Source of the DNA: Myxococcota bacterium
GTDB taxonomy: Bacteria > Myxococcota_A > Polyangia > Polyangiales > Houyiibacteriaceae
Direction of reading: 5' to 3'
Assembly (NCBI GenBank): GCA_028284955.1
Contig: JANQQS010000168.1
Span: 1-63,449, forward strand
Length of the DNA: 63,449 bases
Under the pieces are notes generated by a model, which searched no databases, had not been told where the DNA came from, and was given only the letters and a program-made list of their open reading frames with translations. The translations under genes were made by a program, and so were the position numbers. Of this stretch, positions 59,029 through 63,449 are shown in pieces. Within the stretch, counting starts at the first letter, position 1. Every line of letters starts with the position of its first letter.

Positions 59029-59920
59029 CGACAATAAGCGCAATGAAAAGCGCGGTTAGGTACAAGAGGGATGCTACGAAGAGTTGGCGCGCCCAGCGTT
59101 CGCCGGCGCGCGGATGGAGCCCGACAAGCGCGACACAGGCGAATGCCAAGCCGAGAACCAGTGCGGAGACCGCGTAGGTCGTGCCTGCGATCCCAAGCGG
59201 GTAGAGCATCACGCTCGTCACGCCAAGCGCGAACGTGTAAATTACTGCGCAAATCTTCGCGCGAACTAGGCCGCGCGCGGACGGCAACACCTGCAACCCG
59301 GCTCGATCATAGTCCGACTGACGAACGATCGAAATCGCGACAAAATGGGGGATTTGCCAGAAAAACAGAATCCCGAAGAGGACCCAGCCCGGTAGATCGA
59401 GCGACCCAGTTGCCGCGGTCCAGCCCATGAGCGGGGGCAGGGCGCCCGGGATTGCGCCGACGAATAGCGCCATGGGCGACCGGGGCTTCATCGGTGTGTA
59501 GACAGCTACGTACGACACCAACGCGAGCGCTCCGAGCGCTGCGGTGAGCAGGTTGACCCCGATCGCGAGCAGAGGCACGGAAATCCCACCGAGCACCAGC
59601 CCAGAGGCCAGCGCCCAGCTGGGCTGAAGGCGGCCATCGGGGAGCGGCCGCGACTTCGTTCGCACCATGAGTCGATCAGAGTCTCGCTCCAGCCAGCAAT
59701 TGAGCGAGTTGGCGGCTGCGACCACGCCTGCGGTGGTTACGAGCATGACCCAAACCACGTGCACCGGAGGATCGCCAGGCGCGAGCCACATCCCGCCTGC
59801 CGCGGTGAGCACCACCATCAATGTGATGCGCGGCTTGGTAAGCGCCACCCAATCTCGCATCCCGGCGATGATTCTTGGAGCGTGGGCTGTCCCCCACGGC
59901 CTGCCGTGTTCCCGTTGCAT
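59018..59920 (-). CDS. ctaB: Protohaem IX farnesyltransferase (haem O synthase), 300 aa
   Basis: A UbiA-type prenyltransferase with nine predicted helices. It has the Asp-rich motif NCWLERDSDRLMVRT and the second loop SIVRQSDYDRAGLQVLP, with YTPMKPRSP between them. It converts haem b to haem o. The start at 59920 is used, as the upstream open frame overlaps the preceding kinase gene. It is clustered with ctaA and SCO1. Confidence 0.93.
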   Translation of the reverse strand: MQREHGRPWGTAHAPRIIAGMRDWVALTKPRITLMVVLTAAGGMWLAPGDPPVHVVWVMLVTTAGVVAAANSLNCWLERDSDRLMVRTKSRPLPDGRLQPSWALASGLVLGGISVPLLAIGVNLLTAALGALALVSYVAVYTPMKPRSPMALFVGAIPGALPPLMGWTAATGSLDLPGWVLFGILFFWQIPHFVAISIVRQSDYDRAGLQVLPSARGLVRAKICAVIYTFALGVTSVMLYPLGIAGTTYAVSALVLGLAFACVALVGLHPRAGERWARQLFVASLLYLTALFIALIVDAL

Positions 59921-59999
59921 CACCACCGCCGGAGTCGTGCGTTCTCTACCCCCAGCAGACCACTTCGTAGCCGCCGGCCACCGCAACGTGGCGGAGATT

Positions 60000-61154
60000 T
60001 CAGCGAGCAGCAAGCGCAAACGTCAGCGCGACTGCTCCGCCTGCCGCGAGAAGCAACCCGAGTCCGAGCACGGCCCAGGCAAGCATGGCGGGGGGACCTG
60101 CCGGTCGCCCGGAAAATTGTGCGGCCGGTGCTTCATGGGGAGGGGTGACGGGCTCGCCTGGAGATACGCCCTGCGGCTCGGGTACGTCCCTGCGGGGGGG
60201 GCTTGCCTCGGGCGGACGTGTATCTGGCGGATTGGTGTCCAAAAGCGCAACGGAGTGTTCCGATTGAAAAGCCGACATCCGCGTGCGGCCATCGAGCACC
60301 TGTTGCAGCGCACGGCCGAAATCAGCTGCACTCGAATACCGGTCGTCGGGCTGCTTGGCGAATACTCGGCTCAATACGTTCTGGAGCCCGTCTGGAAAGG
60401 TGCGGTCGGGCGCACGCTCCAGCAGCGACTGAGGGGTCTCTCGAACGTGCAATTGAATGAACTCGATAGGTCGTTTTGCATCGAAGGGGAGCTTTCCCGT
60501 CACCAATTCGTAGAGAATCACGCCGAGCGAGTAGATATCCGAGCGGCCGTCCAGCGGTTTTCCTCGAGCTTGTTCGGGACTCATAAATTCGGGCGTTCCA
60601 AACACCATACCCTGCTGCGTGAGCACGAGGGACCCGGGGCGCATTTGCTTTTCGGTCACTTTCGCGAGGCCAAAATCCAGCACTTTGGGAAAATCAGCGA
60701 TTCCCCCTTGGCTCGTCAGGAACACGTTTTCTGGCTTGAGGTCGCGATGAATGATCCCTGCTTGGTGCGCCTCTTCGAGCGCTGAGCACACATGAATCAT
60801 GATGCCGATCGCTCGGCGCGGGTCCATCGGCCCTTCCGCGCGCACGATCTGGGCAAGATTGCGCCCTTCGAGATACTCCATCACGAAATAGCAAGCGCCG
60901 TCTTCGAGCTGGCCATAGAGAAATACTCGGGCCGTGTTCGGATGGGAGAGGTGGCTCATGGCGCGTGCTTCGCGCCGAAAACGGGAGACAAGGTCCTTTC
61001 GCGAAAGGTAGCGGGGATGGAGGATCTTGATGGCCACAAACCGATTCATTTCAGGCTGTTCGGCTTTGTAGACAGCGCCCATGCCGCCTGTGCCGATGCG
61101 CTCCACGATCCGGAACTGACCGGCAATCTCCTTACCGATGTGAGGGTCTGCCAC
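60000..61154 (-). CDS. Transmembrane Ser/Thr protein kinase, 384 aa
   Basis: The kinase domain (about 15-275) is complete: IGTGGMGAVYKA, VAIKIL, IIHRDLKPENVFL, VLDFGLA, and MSPEQARG. A Pro-rich juxtamembrane segment and a single C-terminal TM helix (LAWAVLGLGLLLAAGGAVAL) follow, with almost nothing beyond the membrane, so any signal must be sensed inside or in the bilayer. The GTG start at 61154 overlaps ctaA by 23 bp; longer starts lie deeper in ctaA. It is inserted between ctaA and ctaB on the same strand. Confidence 0.88.
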   Translation of the reverse strand: MADPHIGKEIAGQFRIVERIGTGGMGAVYKAEQPEMNRFVAIKILHPRYLSRKDLVSRFRREARAMSHLSHPNTARVFLYGQLEDGACYFVMEYLEGRNLAQIVRAEGPMDPRRAIGIMIHVCSALEEAHQAGIIHRDLKPENVFLTSQGGIADFPKVLDFGLAKVTEKQMRPGSLVLTQQGMVFGTPEFMSPEQARGKPLDGRSDIYSLGVILYELVTGKLPFDAKRPIEFIQLHVRETPQSLLERAPDRTFPDGLQNVLSRVFAKQPDDRYSSAADFGRALQQVLDGRTRMSAFQSEHSVALLDTNPPDTRPPEASPPRRDVPEPQGVSPGEPVTPPHEAPAAQFSGRPAGPPAMLAWAVLGLGLLLAAGGAVALTFALAAR

Positions 61155-62121
61155 GGACGGAGCCTGACCCAAACCCCGGGCCAAATGCAACGTGGAGCCG
61201 CAACCGCGCATGTGCGGACAGCAAAACGAACGAAATCCACACCATGTCGGCAATCAGCAAGTGGATCATCTGCAGCCAAATAGGGGCCAGCAGTGTCAAA
61301 TTGAGCACGCCCACGGCCACTTGGACTACCACGCAGGCCACAAACACGCGCGCGAGATACCGACCGCGCCGGTCCAACAACGCGAGATTCATCCAGCCCC
61401 CGAACACAACCGACACAACCGATACGACCATTGCGATCAGCGGATGAGCGATACGCAAGCGGATGAATATATGAGACTGAGTCGACAGATCCTGGGCCAG
61501 GCCTCGCTCTAGGGAATCGACTGGAAAGAGCGTGTCTCCGAGCGCGGCAATCGCGCCGCTTACGGATACAAGCAATAGGCCCGCGCCTACGCAGACCGTC
61601 GCAAGGCTGACTGCGTCAGGCGCGTTGGAGCGTCGCGAAGGGAGGCCAGGAGAGGAGAGCGCCCGCGCGATCGTGTAGGTTTGCGCTGCGAGCAGTCCAA
61701 ACGTGTTGAGCAAATGCGCAGAAATCCAATAACCACGGGCAATCGACTCGTTTTGTGCGACCATCTTGAGCAAGACGATCGCCGCACCGATCATGGCCTC
61801 GGTGGTCATCAATATGAGTACCCAGCTTGCGCCACGACGGGCCGAATGGCGGCGAGGAAATACGCGACGCGCCCACCATGCAAAAACGGCGGCGGCGATC
61901 CAGGCAAGCCCGGACGTAGCTCGATGGGAGAACTCGATCCACGTCTTCGACGATGCGCGGAGTGGCACCAGGCTACCGTGGCAGGTGGGCCAATGGTCTC
62001 CGCAGCCATCCCCCGACAGGGTTGCGCGAACGTAGGCTCCAAACACGATGACGCCCACCGTGTATGCCAAGAAACCGGTCATGGCGCGAGCGAATCGGCG
62101 CTCCGAGGTCACGTCGTCCAT
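61132..62121 (-). CDS. ctaA: Haem A synthase (COX15/CtaA), 329 aa
   Basis: An eight-helix membrane enzyme that oxidises the haem o methyl group to make haem a. The conserved extracytoplasmic Cys pair is in GCGDHWPTCHG, and the haem-ligand His positions are EFSHRATSG, ISAHLLNTF, RIAHPLIAM and MIHLLIADM. The start at 62121 begins MDDVTSERRFARAM; the upstream open frame to 62268 is not supported. It is the first gene of the oxidase-biogenesis run. Confidence 0.92.
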   Translation of the reverse strand: MDDVTSERRFARAMTGFLAYTVGVIVFGAYVRATLSGDGCGDHWPTCHGSLVPLRASSKTWIEFSHRATSGLAWIAAAVFAWWARRVFPRRHSARRGASWVLILMTTEAMIGAAIVLLKMVAQNESIARGYWISAHLLNTFGLLAAQTYTIARALSSPGLPSRRSNAPDAVSLATVCVGAGLLLVSVSGAIAALGDTLFPVDSLERGLAQDLSTQSHIFIRLRIAHPLIAMVVSVVSVVFGGWMNLALLDRRGRYLARVFVACVVVQVAVGVLNLTLLAPIWLQMIHLLIADMVWISFVLLSAHARLRLHVAFGPGFGSGSVRGRPSHR

Positions 62122-62303
62122 GTGCTCTCGATCGAAGATCGAAGCAAGTGCCCGGCTCTTATTTCTTGCAAAGCTCCCTTCGTCCGAAGTGGACACGTTT
62201 GGCGTCGGACCATACGATGACGGGCAAGTTGCTCGAACCACATTTGCTTGAATTGGATTGAAAACCAATCGGACGGGTGTCCATTGAATCAGAAGGGGGA
62301 AGC

Positions 62304-63338
62304 ATGTTGAGACTCACGTCGCGCGTCCTTCGGCTTGAGCAGTTCGTCTCGTTGAGTGCCGCTATGCTTGCTCTATGCGGTCCGTCGACGCTGACCGCTA
62401 TCGTGCACGCGCAGGGCGACGAGCCTCCCGTGGAGGAGCCTGCAGCGCCCGGAGAGACGCCAATCGAACCTGATACGAGCTCGGAACCCGCGGCCGTGAA
62501 CGTTGAGGAAGATGATGCTGCGCTGGAGGCCGCAGCCATGCCAGAAGGTTCGAAAAAGCCCGATCAGACCGACCCCACCCAGAGCGGGTTGCTCTCGGAC
62601 GAGCAGGCTATGACTGAAGAGAAAATGGGAGTCGAGCGAACCCGCCCGTCGACGGATCCATACGAACAACCTGACAAACGGTATTTCTTTGTTGGGGCGT
62701 TCTACCGTCACGCGTTCGTGCCGGAAGCGATTCTGAATCTTTTCGCCGACGAATCGACGCGCGCGCGCAACCCCCAAGTGGGCGCAGAGTTTACCATTCG
62801 CAAGAACGGTTTCGATATCATTACCAGCCTGTACTACGCTCAGTTCAAAGCGAATGGTCCTTTTCTCGGCAAGAACGACACCGATACAGAAGTCGAGATT
62901 ATCGACAGCAACCTTCAAGCGATATTCGCTGGCGTCGACCTCCTCTGGGGAACGAGCTTTCACGACATCGTAGCGCTTCAGTATGGCGTCGGCTTTGGAG
63001 CGGGCGTGATGTTTGGAGACGTCGTACGAACCGAGGCGTACCCAAATACGGGACCGGGAAGTAACAACGGTTTCTCAGCGTGCAATGGGCCTCAAGATCC
63101 CGACGGGACGTTTTGTGATGCCACCTCCGTCGGGGATGGTGAGGATGGGGGTCATTTCGGCGTGGTGTCGAGGCGATGGACCGACGGCGGTTCGGTTCCA
63201 AACTTCTGGTTCCGCGCCGCGCTTCCCCATCTGGCGCTTCGTATCAAGCCGATTCGCCAGCTGCTCATCCGGCTAGATGGCGGTTTCGACCTTTTCAGCG
63301 GCTTGTTTGTAGGCGGAGCCCTCGCCTACGGCCTATAG
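62304..63338 (+). CDS. Predicted outer-membrane protein with acidic Pro-rich linker, 344 aa
   Basis: The start at 62304 has the ribosome site AGAAGGGGGA. A signal peptide (SLSAAMLALCGPSTLTAIVHAQ cut at AHAQ) is followed by an 80-residue Glu/Pro/Ala linker. The remaining 220 residues have amphipathic strands and glycine turns (FFVGAFYRHAFVP, FDIITSLYYAQFKANG, ALQYGVGFGAGVMFGD) and end in AYGL. It probably forms a small barrel. The family is not recognised. Hairpin mosaic 3 starts about 30 bp after the stop. Confidence 0.7.
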   Translation: MLRLTSRVLRLEQFVSLSAAMLALCGPSTLTAIVHAQGDEPPVEEPAAPGETPIEPDTSSEPAAVNVEEDDAALEAAAMPEGSKKPDQTDPTQSGLLSDEQAMTEEKMGVERTRPSTDPYEQPDKRYFFVGAFYRHAFVPEAILNLFADESTRARNPQVGAEFTIRKNGFDIITSLYYAQFKANGPFLGKNDTDTEVEIIDSNLQAIFAGVDLLWGTSFHDIVALQYGVGFGAGVMFGDVVRTEAYPNTGPGSNNGFSACNGPQDPDGTFCDATSVGDGEDGGHFGVVSRRWTDGGSVPNFWFRAALPHLALRIKPIRQLLIRLDGGFDLFSGLFVGGALAYGL

Positions 63339-63366
63339 TAGTCTAGAGCACTGATCAGTTTGCCTG

Positions 63367-63449
63367 AGGGTCTGGCACCCAGACCCTCTCGTCGGGGTAC
63401 GACCCCGACGATTCACCCAAACTCCCCCGCCAGGAGGCACGTGACATGG
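63367..63449. repeat. Hairpin mosaic array 3 (truncated by the window end)
   Basis: h1 AGGGTCTGG/CCAGACCCT (63367-63387) is followed by h2 CGTCGGGGT-ACG-ACCCCGACG and the conserved linker (ATTCACCCAA, CTCCCCCGCCAGG). The order matches arrays 1 and 2. In this copy the h2 stem is perfectly paired at the position that is a T/C mismatch in array 1. Confidence 0.88.

Noticed and set aside
59667-60785. 372-residue open frame on the + strand
   Set aside because: It is antisense to ctaB and the kinase, both of which have intact motifs.

Overview
The window is GC-rich, densely coded DNA that looks like a member of the Myxococcota (formerly deltaproteobacteria). The assignment is an inference. It rests on several Hanks-type Ser/Thr kinases (one with the HRDVSPQN loop and an AgmX/PglI-like tail), an unusually large number of lipoproteins, pal-cpoB and bamD homologues, a thrombospondin-type-3/VWA lipoprotein, HDOD/PilZ/EAL regulators, and the aerobic haem A pathway (ctaA, ctaB, SCO1). 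There is no rRNA, CRISPR, transposase, integrase or phage gene. Two tRNAs are present: Leu(CAA) and Pro(GGG).

Layout. 0.1-5.2 kb: bamD, a secreted TPR protein, a TPP enzyme, an ElaA-type acetyltransferase and a predicted pseudokinase. 5.2-6.3 kb: a non-coding mosaic of stacked hairpins. 6.3-11.6 kb: a YXWGXW lipoprotein, a fatty-acyl-AMP ligase / acyl carrier protein / hotdog thioesterase cassette, and a CBS-type PLP enzyme. 11.7-18.3 kb: tRNA-Leu and a tightly coupled operon (universal stress protein, PrsW-like membrane protein without its catalytic residues, unknown membrane-anchored protein, trypsin-like protein with a T/N/C triad, Ppx/GppA phosphatase), followed by convergent GNAT, ComEA and a small conserved protein. 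18.6-24.3 kb: pepA, a BLUF photoreceptor, a divergent PvcA/DIT1-type isocyanide-synthase homologue coupled to a CX4R phosphatase, and a TlpA-like thioredoxin. 24.3-25.2 kb: a second hairpin mosaic. 25.2-34.5 kb: secreted lipoproteins, YqgE, tRNA-Pro, surE-apt, ygfZ-erpA, a pentapeptide-repeat/K+-channel fusion and an HDOD protein. 34.5-45.9 kb: a tandem DsbA-like lipoprotein, PilZ and EAL regulators, an ECF sigma factor with a 1446-residue FecR-VIT-VWA-TPR partner, and an SLH lipoprotein pair. 45.9-53.6 kb: bioB, a membrane protein, a Ser/Thr kinase, and a putative outer-membrane cytochrome/porin operon. 53.7-62.1 kb: cpoB-pal, a VWA lipoprotein, an aminotransferase, and SCO1-ctaB-kinase-ctaA. 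62.3-63.4 kb: an outer-membrane protein and the start of a third hairpin mosaic.

Two sequence-level signals stand out. First, the three hairpin mosaics are built from the same ordered set of stem-loops. Copies differ by paired, compensatory changes in both arms, and some loops are GNRA tetraloops, which points to selection for structure and probably for RNA. Second, at five gene 3' ends a 13-18 bp tandem repeat contains the stop codon itself, so that several genes end in a ladder of repeated TAG stops. At the protein level the main points are three probable pseudoenzymes, the isocyanide-synthase/phosphatase pair, the sigma/VIT-VWA fusion, and a porin with a CxxCH motif encoded beside two haem-binding lipoproteins.

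All family assignments come from reading motifs. No database search was run.
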